A stretch of DNA of 64,000 bases from Takakia lepidozioides (lineage: Eukaryota > Streptophyta > Takakiopsida > Takakiales > Takakiaceae), in assembly GCA_030704615.1 (NCBI GenBank), contig CM060732.1:2418001-2482000 (forward strand), given 5' to 3'. This document shows positions 23,746 to 36,400 of the stretch, one piece after another; position 1 is the first letter of the stretch, and each line of letters starts with the position of its first letter. The notes beneath the pieces are model-generated. The model ran no database searches and was not told where the DNA came from. It saw nothing but the letters and a program-made list of their open reading frames with translations. Made by a program: the position numbers and the translations under genes.

Positions 23746-23924
23746 GACAACCAGCATGTAGCCCAGTGGTAATGGGCACATACCACGTTGGATGTGGTTG
23801 TGGGTTCAAACCACGGTCTGGTGCATCATGAAGGTGTCCACCTTTCAGCTGGAAGGCAGTAGCCCTTGTGGTGAAGAGACACCATAAGTTACGCTCCTTT
23901 CGGGAGGCGTCATACTTTTTTTTT
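23746..23924 (+). mobile_element. tRNA-derived SINE with 9-bp target duplication (SINE-2)
   Basis: A tRNA-like head carries A box TAGCCCAGTGGTAATGG and B box GTGGGTTCAAACC. The tail reads GGCAGTAGCCC ... CCATAAGTTACGC and ends in a T run. Exact direct repeats AGGGGAAGC (23737-23745 and 23925-23933) flank it. The tail is related to the 3' end of LINE-A in this window, not to SINE-1. Confidence 0.85.
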
Positions 23925-24417
23925 AGGGGAAGCATATAATGTGGGGCTCATCATAGAATTAGGTTAGTAAACTAACTATTGTCATTAATCTAGGGCTGGG
24001 CATGAGAGGGCTTATCATTTGAAGGGTTTATCTACTTTTCTTGGCTCCATAGTAGCTGCTGGGTATGGGGTGAACATCTGCATGTCATGAGTAGTGTGGT
24101 TGGGTCCTGTCTGCATCATTGCTTCAGCCTCATGCATGATAGGGTAATTGCATTGGCACTGAGTCAATGACGTTTGAATGACTGCAGAATAGCTACATTT
24201 GCAAAGGGTTCACATGTATCTCTGTTTAATGCATTCTTAGCTCGTCATTTCAGTTGATATGATTTAGGGTCTATATTTCTACTTTGTATCTCATTGCTTA
24301 GGCTGGGTTAGTATAGTTGGTGTGATTCTCTCTGAAACATTTATGTAGGGTCATGAGTCTTCTCTGCTTTAGCTGAATAGAGCTCTGTAGTATTTAGGTC
24401 TGGTTAAGCATGAGAGA

Positions 24418-25932
24418 GAGAAAATGCCGGCAGAAGCCGGCGTAACTAAGAGCCACTTCACCTTGCGGCTACTGCCCCATTTCGGGGGCGGGCCCTATAA
24501 AAAGAGAGGTGTCATGTGGGACACCAGGTGACCGTAGAAAATAGAGGAGTCTGTGGTACCCCTGGGTACCCTGGGGGACCTAGGGTGCGTTCGAAGAGCC
24601 AGATTCCAGTTGACGTTTGTTGGTGATAATAGCTGTGAGGGAGCGGAGTGTCGTGGGGTGAATTGATTTGAAACATTTATGGGGATTTTGAAGTTATCAT
24701 GTATGTCGTTGAAACTGGTGTTATGATGCCGCCTCTAGTACCGGCGGTGATGACGGTTAATGGGCCAGTTTTCCAGCCACACCGTCGGTTGCAAGAATAA
24801 GTGGTGCATATTCTTGTCGTTTTTCTAAGATCGAGTCATTAGGGTATCGGTCATGGCAGAATGTAAATTCAATGAAGTGAATGGTGATTTGTGGGGATGG
24901 TGAGGTGGGGGGGCAGGGTGTTAATGGGTAGGCCTTGGACAAAGAGTATGTCCAGACAGAGCCTGGCGAGGCAAGAGCATGGTGATCGGTTATATATGCA
25001 TGGTAGCAGCTATGGTGGTACAGTGTGGTCTGGTGGCCGACCTTGGTCAGTGCCAGCGTTAATGAGTGAGAACCATCGAGTTTCAGCACGGTTTAGAAAG
25101 AGTTTATGGAGATGCCAGACTACGTGGTTATGACGTGTGATATGAAGGCCATGTATGGTCGGGTGCGTGCATTGGCTAAGGAGGTGTGGCCAAGTGTCAC
25201 AGACTTGGTGAGTGGTTGAGCATAATGGGCAGTACGGGGATGGGAATAGATGTGGCCAGAAGATGTGTTTGCGCTGGTGGCCCATGTATTGGGCATATAT
25301 GAACTTGAGTGTTTGTCGGATTTGTGCGTCAATTGTAGCTTTGGTTAGCCAGAAGTGATTTGAGAGTTTATGGTGCAGTACGTTAGATTGAGTCCATTTT
25401 TGGATGTGTACTTTTCGAGGGCGGATAGAACATATTGTATCTGTCATGTTATACTACGTGTAGCTCGGAATCCTTCTTGGGGGTCACTGAGAATTTGGTG
25501 TTGTTCGCCATAGCTTGAGAGCATTGTGGTGAGCGTGCTGGTGAATAGCTTGTATATGGTGTTGGCCAATGCTATGGGTCTGTAATTACTGAGATCCGTA
25601 GGGTCACCTTTTTTAAAGAGCAACGTCGGGAAAACGCCCATTTTGGGCATGGGGAAGGCGCTGTTTTTGCGAGGGTCGCGAGCCCCCGCCCCAACTCCCG
25701 CGACTGCCAGACGTCGCTTTTCGGGCCGTCCATGCCGGTGGCAGGGGCCTCCTGCGAGCGACGACCCGCCGTCGCTGCCCTCCAGCCGACGGCATTGATG
25801 GGGCGACGGCGCGGCGTCGCATCCATTTTTTTTTTCTAACCTGCCCGGGAGTCCCATCCTAAAACCCAAAAACACGTGGCGTAAGCCGGGTGGTACGCCA
25901 AGCGACTGTTGGGCGTGGCATAAAAAAAACAC
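24418..25932 (-). mobile_element. LINE-A (non-LTR retrotransposon), internally deleted
   Basis: Read on the minus strand, the RT N-terminal region (LFKKGDPTDLSNYRPIALAN near 25610; GFRATRS near 25460) is followed by the start of the next RT block (RQIQYVLSALE-like), and then by the C-terminal region. The RT palm with the catalytic aspartates is missing. The C-terminal region has a Cys/His knuckle (CPLC ... H ... C near 25235-25180) and HFIEFTFCHDRYPNDSILEK near 24870. A 3' UTR with CAGTAGCCGCAAGG and CTTAGTTACGCCGGC ends in a TC-rich tail at 24418. Frames are broken. Matching copies are at 28545-29200 and 58713-59223. Confidence 0.75.
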
Positions 25933-26190
25933 AGTAGGAGCTGGAGTCGGGCTCTGCGACGCCAGGGCGTGGGTTCCCGCAATGCTCTGGCGTCTCTTTC
26001 TTTATATTCAATCAAAAAATAAAGGCAGGGTGGTGGGATCCGCGACGTCTGGGCGTCGCGGCTTGCGACCCTCGGACCAAAAAAACCCGTCGCAGAGGGG
26101 GGTCGGGCATTGCTGCCTGCATTGGTATTTGCGACGCCCGGCTGTCGCTGCTTGCGACCCCCTCCAAAAAACTGCGTCGCCAATACCGAG
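25650..26190. repeat. GC-rich segment with GCGACGC hairpins
   Basis: The hexamer GCGACG and its complement recur many times. Exact or near-exact stems include CGCGACG/CGTCGCG at about 26040-26060 and GGTATTTGCGACGC (26124-26137) against GCGTCGCCAATACC (26174-26187, one mismatch). Base composition is strikingly GC-rich beside AT-rich neighbours. It lies at the 5' side of LINE-A and may be part of that element or a separate foldback element. Confidence 0.5.
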
Positions 26191-26421
26191 GCCCTGCCAT
26201 TGTAATGCCAGCTTGGTGGGGGGGTTGGGGTTGATTTTGGGGGTGAATTGGGGGTGGTTTTTGTTTTTGCCTGGTTTTGTTTTGGGGAATGGGAGACCTT
26301 ACAGCTTCCATTTCTCTGATTTAACAGGTACACAATTGAGCAAACATGAATTGAGGGTGAGGACGGTGCGACACATGAATAAGATGGAAGATGGAAATAT
26401 ATTTATAAGAAATGAATATAT

Positions 26422-27464
26422 TTATATGTACATCGACATCCACACAGGCGACTTCTGGGAGGTCCGTTTTTTGTTTTTAGGGTGGTTCGGTGTAGGTTCG
26501 GGGGAGGTTCGGATAAGTCCGCTCATGCATTTGCAATCCCCTACCTCCCCTTGCAAACCAAACTCTTTGGAGTTGCCAGGGGGATGATCACTTGCTATAG
26601 CTGGCTCGGGAAGGCCCCCAGGAGGTGATCCCCCCTCTTTCTCTGCATCTTCAACTGCATTTCCAAGACTAGCAATAGTGGGGGCATGAGGGATATTACC
26701 AACGTCTGCAGCAGCTTGCGTAGTAACTTCTGCACCTACTTGCGTACAGCTAGGTGAGGTCAACCCCCTCATTGCTTTCAGTACCAATGCCATCATGTCT
26801 TTCACCTCACGTCGGCTCTCCACTAACTCGGCTGACATCTCTGCCAACCGGACATCCACTCCACTTTTCCAAGCCCAAACTACCTCTAGCTGCTGTGATA
26901 GGGCACTCCCAGACCCTTACACACATTGTAAATTGATCGGTAATATTATGATAAACTACACTTATGTCTTTTTATGTTACAAGACATTCCAAAGAATGCA
27001 TGCATACAACAAGTAAGTATATTGTGGCTGCATCAAGGAATGCCATCAAATCATAAATATGATTGCAAATAAAGTAGCGACAGGGGAGGGAAAATAAGAT
27101 GTGTCAACCCTTGCACTTTGACTCTCTGAATAGCCTTTGGTGGTTGTCAATACAATAGTTAAGGCATGAATGGGCGGGCTTCCATCATTTTCTTTGCCTT
27201 GTGCATAACCACGACAAAGATACATTAGCACAAAAACTTTGACCAACCAAAATAGAATAGCATGAACCCAATAATAATTAGACATCTTACCAATTTAGCG
27301 GCTGCCCCTGCAATCCCAGTACGTCCAATGTAGCTCCCCACTTTCACTTGTGCACGAGATTGAGCCTTGTCTTCGGCCTCCTCCTGCCCCTCGGCTAATG
27401 ACCACCATCCCACTAGAGACTTCCATGCTTGTGGAGGACAATCAGCAGGTTTGTCCCCTTGCAA
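26422..27464 (-). pseudogene. Possible plant En/Spm-type (transposase_24-like) fragment
   Basis: Two minus-strand open segments are involved. 27464-27290 reads PPQAWKSLVGWWSLAEGQ ... GSYIGRTGIAGAAAKL, resembling the W..LV..W......+...N+......G+ pattern of plant transposase_24 proteins. 26859-26422 starts MDVRLAEMSAELVESRREV, a helical segment like the C-terminal part of the same proteins, followed by a Pro/Ser-rich tail. The piece between (27285-27046) would be intron or decayed exon. The assignment rests on pattern memory only; an unrelated host protein is possible. Confidence 0.35.
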
Positions 27465-27555
27465 TCCACTCTTTCTTCCAGCGAGACCTCTTACTCTTGA
27501 TGTAGTTCATTCTGTAAGTATGAACACCATTTTCCTTCAGAGGAAAATGAGCATA

Positions 27556-28099
27556 TCAAAACTCAGCGTCCCCCTCTTTGACAATGAATTTTATCTTGTT
27601 GTCATCCTGGTGTTTGATTCCCCTTCCCCCAAAGTCTAAACATCGGATGACATGGCCCTTTAGCTTTGTTTGCCATTTAGATTTTCCCTTGACAATGTCC
27701 CCTTTCTCATTAGTGGTAATAATGTATACAGGCTGACCTTCTATGCTGGCTGTGTTGTTGTTGGTAGGGAAATGGCAGCCCAACAGTAGATGGGTTGTTC
27801 CCAAAGTTTTGAAATCCTGGCTGGGTTCCATACTGCGCCAAAGCACCCTGAAAAGGGGGCTGCTGTGAGGGTGGCAAAGGGGAGTAAGGTGGGAAGTAAC
27901 CACCCATGGGGAGGGGCTTGTTGCTGGAAAGTAAGAAGGGGGTTTTGAGAATTTTGAGGTTGTTGGTTGTAACTGCCTCCTGATGGCTGCTGGAAGGATG
28001 AAGACGAAGGGTACGTCTGCCTGACAGTCCCATATAACCAGGTTTGCCCCCATGAGACTTTGGGGCTCCAACTATAAGTACATGTCCTGTAGCTGTCAT
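27556..28099 (-). CDS. Hypothetical Pro/Gln-rich frame
   Basis: Two overlapping minus-strand frames are open here. One (28099-27710) is rich in Pro, Gln and Ser, with GGYFPPYSPLPPSQQPPFQ. The other (28071-27556) ends with a charged segment, GQPVYIITTNEKGDIVKGK. I do not recognise either. They follow the transposase-like fragment on the same strand with about 100 bp between them and may belong to one element. Coding status is uncertain. Confidence 0.25.
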
Positions 28100-28544
28100 T
28101 ATAGTTTCACACAGTATGAATCTTGCTTAAGTGGGAACCACATGGACCAAATAGGCTGTGGAGGATGGACGTTGGACTGTCGTGCATTTGTGATATGCTG
28201 CCAGGGCACTAAGTTGATCAAATTAGGAGATGGAGGGGGTGTAGTGGACGTAATGTGATGTCTTGAAGTATAGGGATGAGGGTTGTGTGAGGTAGTGATT
28301 GCAAAGATGTATTGTATGTGAGGATTGAAAATGCAGGATTGGAAGATTAGAGTCACAGATTGCGAATTGAAATCCCGAGCTCGAGATATGCAAAAGCATG
28401 TGAAATATGGGCATTTCTTTGCCACAGACTTCAAGGAGTTTTGGGTTAGCCTTCAACCTCCACATTTAGGAGTCTTTGAAGTTCTGGATATGCCTAAGAA
28501 GCTGCATAGCATTATGATCCCCCCAAATAGACACATGGCTGTAC

Positions 28545-29200
28545 CTTCTCCTACATTGCATGCCCCCATATTACATGGTCTCCAGATAACACGACACAAC
28601 CAAGGAGTCTAGTACCTCTAAAAACTCCTCCTATCGCACCCTACATCTAGAATGCTCATGCCTCACAAACCCTTGCCATTGCCTAGCGCGGCTCTGCCCG
28701 GACATAATACTTGTCCAAGGACTTCCAATCTCCTCTACAACACCAACATGTCTGTGCTCCTCCTTCACCATCCATATGATTGAATTCACATTTTTCCATG
28801 ATCGCTATCCAAACCAATCAATTATTAATAAACACAAAAAATAAGAACCGTTGATTTTAGCCCTCCGACAACATGGATGGAATACTGCCTCACCGACTAT
28901 TGTTACTGCAAGGGTTAGAGGTGGCGATCATAGCCACAACATTAGTATCCTGAAACAAAACCTCAAATTACCATATACCGCCACCACCAAACTCCTCCAA
29001 GCCTTACATTTTACTGCTATCAGATCGCTTACAGCCCTCATCGTCAACAAACGTAAGATGAAATTGGGTAGCTGGTCACGTCGTAAGGGTAGTTGTGTTT
29101 TGATAGAGCCCACCCCCCAAGAGGAGCCAGTACCCGCAAGGGAGGAGGCTCTTAGTTAGACTAACTTCGGTTGGTTATATGAGGTCATACTTACTCCGTG
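28545..29200 (+). mobile_element. LINE-A 3' fragment
   Basis: The plus strand encodes, with breaks, the same C-terminal region as the copy at 24.4-25.9 kb: HGLQITRHN near 28580, then HMIEFTFFHDRYPNQSI near 28785, EPLILALRQHGW near 28852 and ALHFTAIRSLTALIVNKRK near 29010. The 3' UTR contains CCAGTACCCGCAAGGGAGGAG and CTCTTAGTTAGACTAAC, a diverged form of the family tail. It is 5'-truncated and has at least one stop. Confidence 0.75.
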
Positions 29201-32200
29201 GGTAAAGGCCACGCAAGTCCATGAGACGCTGTATCCCCACTGATGGGATGTCCAGGACCCCATGGCTCAAACGTAGCGGGGCTGGGCTTCGCCATCAAGC
29301 TTGCGCAGTGGGACTCTAATAATCTAAAATGAGAGCCCAAACAAACAAGACATTACCAACAAACATTATAGGCGTTGTCGCCAAGTGGTGATAAGCTGAA
29401 CGAAGCGGCAAGGAAAGGAAAGGGATGGCAACTAATTAGGTCAACTTGCGGCGTTGAGAAGAGTAACCGTTTCCGCGGAGACACCACCGTCGAAGGCTGC
29501 CCTTGCACTTTTGAATTCGCCCTACGATTACCATTATTTTTTGCCAGGAAGCTCGATCTGTTCTGGCCATGGCAGATTCCGTCCTAGGGTGTTCCTCCAT
29601 ACAGGAACCAAGAGTCAGACATTAGAGGGTTTTGGGATCCGCATTTCTGACTCTGTTTTTGAGAAATTCTTCGCACTGTTGTGACTTCTTCTACCTTGTC
29701 TGAGGGGTCATTGATCTGTTCCACTGATAGCGGGTCAGGATGTAACCTCTGTCAGCTAGATGCATTTTAAAGTCAGGTATCAGAAACAGAATAAAATGTT
29801 CCTGAAATTGTAGGATTGTACGGAGTGTGTTTTCTTCTGTGTTCCATTGACGCGGGTCAAATTTTCTTCTTTGGATGTTGACCATGGGAACGGGAGCGAG
29901 ACCTTCAAACTCAACTGCGAGCAGTGTTAAATGAGAAACTCAAGTCATGGAGTCAAACCCTGTGGCATGCACCGGAGGTGAAAATTTTTGGTGCCCTTTT
30001 ACTTGCAATGATCAACACAGTTATGTTTGTATCTGCAACAACTCAATGTAGTCATGGAGCAGTGGTAATAATCAATCTACTCCCACGGATTAGAAATTGA
30101 AAATCATCAAGTCCGGATTGGTATTTTGAATTGGTCAGCTATGGTTAACATTAGGAATTGAAGTAAGCTTAATTGAATAGTGTGAATGGATTTGAATGGT
30201 TTAATGGCAACGAGGAGAATTTCCTTGTACAACAGGATAGTCTGTATGTTAGAACTAAAATCTTATGGGAATTATGTCTGATTTGTATGTAGCAGCAGTC
30301 GGCCTGTGGTTAGGTTTATAGGATATAGCCCACCTTTGAAATGGGCAGTACCTGCAAGGAGAAGAAGCTTTTACTTAGGCGGCTCTGGTTGGCTTTGTCA
30401 CTCTGGTGGCAATTTTCCTTTTCCTTGGTTAATTCTCGCACTGCTGTTGTTGATCTGGGGCAACTGGCAAACCATTTTGACCACATAGAAAGAAAGAAGG
30501 GTACATTGTGACTTAAAGAGGCAATGGTCTAGGGTGTTATAAGGGATAGATAGTTTCAAGAGGGAGCTCAGGGAAGGTGGGCTTCCTCTGCAGAACAGTG
30601 TTAGGGTATGCTCAGTGGTTTTGTATACTCAACTTGAACAGTTTATGTGGTTGGTTTTACCATCATCTGTTAGGTCTGGTCGCAATTGATCTTACAGAAG
30701 TGCACTTGTGTTATGGGTGACTCTAGCAGAACCGAGACCAGGGCTTTGTCAAGTTCTAGAGATGCAGGACATGACAGTGGATGCTGCACCCCCCTCAGAT
30801 CATGTCCTGGGGTCTCACGTGGTGGATCCTGCTGTGGCATCTCATCAACTGCAGGTCTTAAAGAAAATTTCGGGTTTTGATTGTGAGCGAGTTAGTCTCT
30901 CAAGTTCTCTTTCCATTCTCTCTATACAGTTTTTCCTTTTTTTCTTTGTCCTTATTCGGTTTTCTGTGTGTGTGTAAATCTGTATTGGTTCAACTACTTA
31001 GTATCAGAGGGGGAGTTTACTTCGATGAATCTTTGTAAGGGCTAAAATATGCATTGTACAATGCAGGAGTCGCTACGTATGCCATTAGGACTGGGAATGT
31101 GCTTGCCACCCCTCCCAATTATTAATGAGGTCTCAGTGCACTTTCTGAGTCGGCATCTAATCTTGGGCGTCGGCTTGCAAATCTAGTCGGTGAGTGTTGA
31201 ACCTTCACCACCCAAAAATGTCTTCTCAGGAGAGTATACCTCAAATCAGATGTTTGAAAGGTTTCAGTCCTGGCCTATGATTCAGACCTGTGCCGACTTC
31301 CTACCTCTCTGGGAAGTTCTCCACAACCCTCAGGAGGACTTAGGGCATCTTATAAATTGAGACAGGGCGATGGAATAGCACACCCCCTGAATCTAGAGTC
31401 TGTCCTGGCTGTCCTACCCACAACGTACAGACAGAATCACTTTGTTCTTTCATTCTCTCTGTGCATGTGTGTGTGTTGTACCCCTCCTCACCTAAGGATT
31501 GTTTTAGGCGTTGTCACCATGGTAATTTTATTCTAGCAGGGTGGATTCCCACCACCGGCTTTGGGGGCATTAGCATCATTTGCGCTCTAACTAACATCCA
31601 TGAGGAACAGTCAAAAGTACAGCCCTTTTCAAGATAGATTAAAGCTTTTAAGTCTCTCAATGAAATGTCGCAGAGGGGTGATGCTCAAAATTAACAAGCT
31701 AACTATGAATCAGATTTGGATTCTAATGCAATGGAGACGTTATTCTTTCAAGTTAAATGACCTCTAGCAAGTTCAAAGACATGTTGCACACCATTTACCA
31801 CAAGGTGAGTTTGAGCACTGGAGTTAGCCTGTGGTGATGGGGTTGGTCCCCTTGTCAATGTAGGCCTGATTCCGTGTTTGTACGTTAAGTTGTTAGCTCT
31901 TCCTGTGGACATCAGAGCCATTGGGGTTTTTGGTGACTTCTGTGGGCAAGTTTCACTTACTCTGGGTTCCGTAGAGCCCCTGGGCATCCTGTGGACGCAA
32001 TGAATTCCAAGTGATTGAATTACTCTTTTGCTTGTTCTTGTTTTTCTACTGTCCCATAGGTCCTCTGGACCCCCCTCAAATGGCTAACAGCCCGGGCCCT
32101 CGCAACATCTATCTGTATGCTCGGGTTTCCCCAATTTTTTTGAACGCAACAGACTCCGTTGCTTCCTTACTGCCACAAATTACGGGGGGCATCCAAACAG

Positions 32201-32279
32201 TACTGCAATAGCTGCAATTCTATCGGGAGACATTCTTGGTCCTCTCTGATGATAAAATCTTGCTGCCCAGTTACCTGTC
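29201..32279. other. Long stretch without a confirmed gene
   Basis: No confirmed exon. It may hold unfound 5' exons or introns of the alpha/beta-hydrolase gene downstream. A tail-like match to the SINE/LINE-A family (GGGCAGTACCTGCAAGG, 30350-30400) suggests one more decayed SINE. A 60-90 codon open segment at 30686-30860 (+) ends at a possible donor (CTGCAG/GTCTTA) but has no recognisable motif. Confidence 0.35.
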
Positions 32280-32815
32280 TGCTGCTCTATCTCCCTCTCT
32301 TCTAAGGGCATTGGGGGGGTTTAGGGTGGGCTCCCACTGTCTGCTGATAGAATGTACTCATGAGGCGTTGTTTGCTGTAGCCGTGTGGCCATAGACCTCG
32401 CGCCCAGTTTGGGCGGAATAAAAGGGGACAGACACTAGCTTTGTGAGGGCTCACTCCGTAGTGGGACTAACCTTGGTATTAACAATTAATGCGGGCTGTC
32501 CAGATATCCTCTAGAAAGCCCTGGTGGACAGAAGTGCAGGAACAATGTTCTTGATGTTCCTGAAGAGGGTCACTCTCTGGTGAGAATACCGCAGACAATG
32601 TTTCAGAACATGCAGGCTGCCCGCATATCTGGCAATTACAATCTCCTTTTCCTCTCTGTATCGGTTTATTGTTCAAAGGTAGGCTTTCCGCCCAGAGTTT
32701 AAATTTCAGTCTAGTGCCGAGGGTAGGTAAGCCTTTGAGATCATCCTTACGGCCCTCACCCATGTCACAGACGGTCTGTGGATGGAGACTGGTAGGGGGG
32801 GTAACCTGCAACGTG
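32280..32815 (-). mobile_element. LINE-B C-terminal fragment
   Basis: The minus-strand frame 32811-32479 encodes KFKLWAESLPLNNKPIQRG followed by a Cys knuckle (CQICGQPACSET), typical of the C-terminus of a non-LTR retrotransposon. The same text, diverged, is found at 43100-42890 beside a LINE-B reverse transcriptase. The fragment lies within the presumed 5' intron region of the hydrolase gene. Confidence 0.6.
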
Positions 32816-33026
32816 AGGACCGCCTATGCCCTACTTGCGCTGGGAACAGGAGGGAAATTGAAAGTCACGAACCTTTCTTCTTCATTGTCCTTTCTACTAT
32901 ACGATCCGTGGGAGATTCTATTGTCTGTTCCGTGATACCCAACTCACACGGAGGTTTTCCATTATAAGGATCAGACGTAGCAGCTTACCTGCATGAGGCG
33001 GCGACTCGTAGACAATCCCTTTAGCA

Positions 33027-33120
33027 ATAGTTGTTTTTGGGCTGCTTGTGGAGGGCCCCTCTCTCTTTCTTGTTTCTTGCTTTCTCTTGTCCCATAAGCT
33101 CTTTGAGCTTCCCGTGCACA
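33027..33120 (+). repeat. Dispersed repeat block in four places
   Basis: The block starting GTTGTTTTTGGGCTGCTTG and containing CCCATAAGCTCTTTGAGCTT recurs at 44705-44795 (+) and, in reverse orientation, at 42162-42257 and 46566-46660. It is associated with LINE-B sequence at two of the sites. No coding content is conserved. Confidence 0.7.
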
Positions 33121-33450
33121 TTATTAAGTACCTTTTCATTTCATTTTCTCTCTTTTTCTTTCTTCCTGCTCAGATATACATATTCTGAAACTTTGAAGAT
33201 TTCTGGTTTTTTATTGAAAGAAAGTAGTCCCAATTTCTGTTACAGAGGTTGGATTTTTGTCATTTAATCTTTGTTTGTTTTTTATTCTGATAGAAGGTTC
33301 GTTGTTGGTATCCTCTTTGTTGCAGAAGAAACCATCGCTCGTGATGTATGAACGAGCTTGATAGATCCAATTGCAGGGCCGCCAATTGACAGGGTATTGA
33401 GGAGCGATAGTACAGAGCATAGAGCAACCATGGATGGTCCCTAAGTGCAG

Positions 33451-36400
33451 CTCCCTCCAGTACTGTCACTGCCTTGACAATCTCCCTTCCGGCCAGGGAT
33501 GCTAGTGGCAGTGCAATTGAAAGTACTGGTCTCTTGAGTAACTTGGCAGTTGAGCGGGCGACGTCCATATTCTCATCAACAGGTGCCGCGGTGAGGGGAA
33601 TGGGTCAACAATTTATGACAACCCCTCCGGCTGTATGGCATGGGTCAGTTTTCTGTTACTGTCGACAACTTTGAGGAAGTCAACCTAGAGCACCACAGCC
33701 TTACTAAGGCTGGACTGTGTTGCGAGGCTAAAATTCAGTGATAATAATGAAGGTGATTGGGAACAAGGCCTGCAGTTAAAGCCTATCAACTCTGGTCATA
33801 GTTCTGGACTGTTACGACTAGGGTATTTTAATCCTCTGTCTCCTTCTCTCCGACCACACTTGAAGGCCTTGTGTTGGGTTTAGTCTCTGGACTTCACTCT
33901 AGTAAAACCATATTGTGCTTATCTATCAGTACTTGAGCAGTAAGTTCGATTCTTTCGGGATAAAAGCTTCACCACTTGTCACACCTACAGGCTGTTACAA
34001 TCAGCAGACTATCTGGTACACTTCTCTCTCCTTCAACTTGTGGCCCTTAGACCCTGTGGCGCTCCTGCAAATGGAGTAAATTTTTGTATCTCTTTCTTTT
34101 TCTCTCCAGCCGATTAAGCTGGAATGAACTGCTGGTAGATAAGCTGGCTCGTGACGTCAATTCAAAATCTTTCTGGGAACCAGTGATCTAACCTGCTTTT
34201 CATTTCTTTAGCTTGGTTACAAGAGTACAAACCACATTGCGAGGGTCTGCGGACGACATAGGCTGGCTTCAGAGGATGGCGCCACCTGTTGAGGATGGCA
34301 CCGACCTGTTTCTTCAAACGCTTGACACAATCAGGTCTGTAAACTATCCGGCCCCTTTCCCTCTCTTGTTGGAGAGAGGGAATCGAACTTGCACTGGAAA
34401 AGAATCATGTTGTGTCTCAGAGTCTCCCTCTTTTCTCTCTCTTAAAGGTGAGTGAGTAGGAGCATTGCCTCTAAAATATGTATGCCATGGGAACAGCACT
34501 CTCAACGGTATGTCACAGCCAATGTTTACAGGGGACACTGTATGACTATATTTATGTCATTCTCTCTGCTTCCTTCCACGGGCTCTTTTTTCTCCTCTGC
34601 TCTGTTGAACAAGATATGGCAATAGAAAGTCTGTACATCATTGTTCTCATCAACTTCCTTTCTTATTGTTGTGTGTTTTGGGCACATGAAGTGGCTGGTA
34701 ACCTTCGTAAGCATTTGAAACTGAAAGAGGGTACTCAATCATGTTTCACTTACTCCTGTGCTTACTGTCTGTCTGTGGTGCATGTGTGCAAAACATAGTT
34801 AGCTTTTGGTTGTTATGGGCTGACCATATAGATAGAGTTGAATCTAGATGGGTCTCTGGGGTTTAATATCAAGGGTATATGACAGTTGGAAGGTTATGCA
34901 TGTTTTGGCCTGCTCTTAAACTTCAAATATGTATGACAGCCATGGTGTGCATGTTCTTCCCAACACTCTGACCTACCTCCTCATCCCAGGTAAGCAGATC
35001 TCTCCAACATTGTTTCTCTGGAAATTATATGTTTCCCATCTGAGAGATGCCCATTGAGAGATGAAAGTTTCTTAGTTACGAGTTATTGGGGCCTCAACAG
35101 TTACTGGCCAGATAGAAGGATGTATTCATGGGTAATTTACCTTTGAACTTTGACTCTGAAGTACTGGTACGGGCACGGAAGCGGAAAGATTTATTTTAAA
35201 CTGATAAAAGTGTCTAGTCATGTTTGCAAGGTCATGTGCTTGATCATTTCCAGGGTATATGGAGATGTTAAGGGACTTAATATCAATATCATTGGCTCCT
35301 TTCTGGCAGGTCTATTCAGCAATCACGGCCCACTATATTTTGTTGACACCAAAAGGCATTTCTCAAAACTGGGACTATCTTGTCACATTGCCAAAATCCA
35401 CAGTGAGGCAAGAAGTACTCTTGCTCTCTGCCTTTTTTCCCCTGTCTCCTGACATATCTATGTACCCAGCTAGGCTGAACCTCCATCTGGCAGATGGGTA
35501 TTGTTGGGTGTCTCAGCCCCCTCTCAGAGAAGCTCAATTTCTTTTTTCTTTGGTGTGAGAAGGTGTTTCCTACGGATGGATGGTGTCTAGCAATAAAGTC
35601 TGCCTTAGGAGTCAATTCTGTCCCTACTTCTCTAATTTTCCTCCTTTATCTCCTTTATGTCAAGGTGAGAGGAAGTTACTTTCTGTTGAATTCATGAAAA
35701 GTTGCTACAGAGAGATGTTTTCGTACTGGGGGTGGTGGAAGAATGATATTGATGTATTGTAGTAAATGGTGTTATTTTTAGCCGTTATTGCTGTGGAGTT
35801 GTGCCCAGTTTGTACATGGCAGGAAGTGGTAGCGACAGGAGATAAGGGTCATGAAGGCAAGGGTATCACTGACATTGCTGAAGGCACTCTGTCAAAAGCA
35901 GCACTTCTCTCTGTCAATGAGATTAGGAGGGAGAAAAGGGGGTTTGGATAAGTCTGGGGATGGCCACACGCTGACACTAGTAGATGTGTTGACGCAGTCC
36001 GCTGTTGAGAAAAATGCAAAGGAGCTGAAGGAGCATATAGAAGAGCTATACTGGGGCACAGGGAAGAATGTAGTTTTGCTAGGACACTCTAAGGGAGGGG
36101 TAGATGCGGCAGCAGCATGTTCCATGTTCTGGCAGGACTTGAAGGACAAAGTGGTTGGGTTAGTGTTGGTGCAAAGCCCCTATGGAGGGAGCCCAATTGC
36201 CTCCGACATTTTGAGAGAGGGTCAAATTGCCGACGTTGAGACACGGCGCATTATGGAGCTTCTGATTTGCAGGATCATTAAGGTGAATTGGTAGCTGACA
36301 TTCTAAGTTTGTGGATTCCTGGCTTTGCATTTTCATGAGCTTCTTGTGTGGTTGAGAGCATGCACATCTTTCTCCATCTCTCTTATACAAGTTTTCTTAT

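Noticed and set aside
30300-30400. Further SINE copy
   Set aside because: The tail resembles the LINE-A/SINE family, but no B box or target duplication was found. Mentioned only within the gene-free stretch.
33260-33568. 102-codon minus-strand frame over the hydrolase 5' region
   Set aside because: It overlaps the tentative plus-strand exon and has no motif. The plus-strand exon fits the phase of the next exon.
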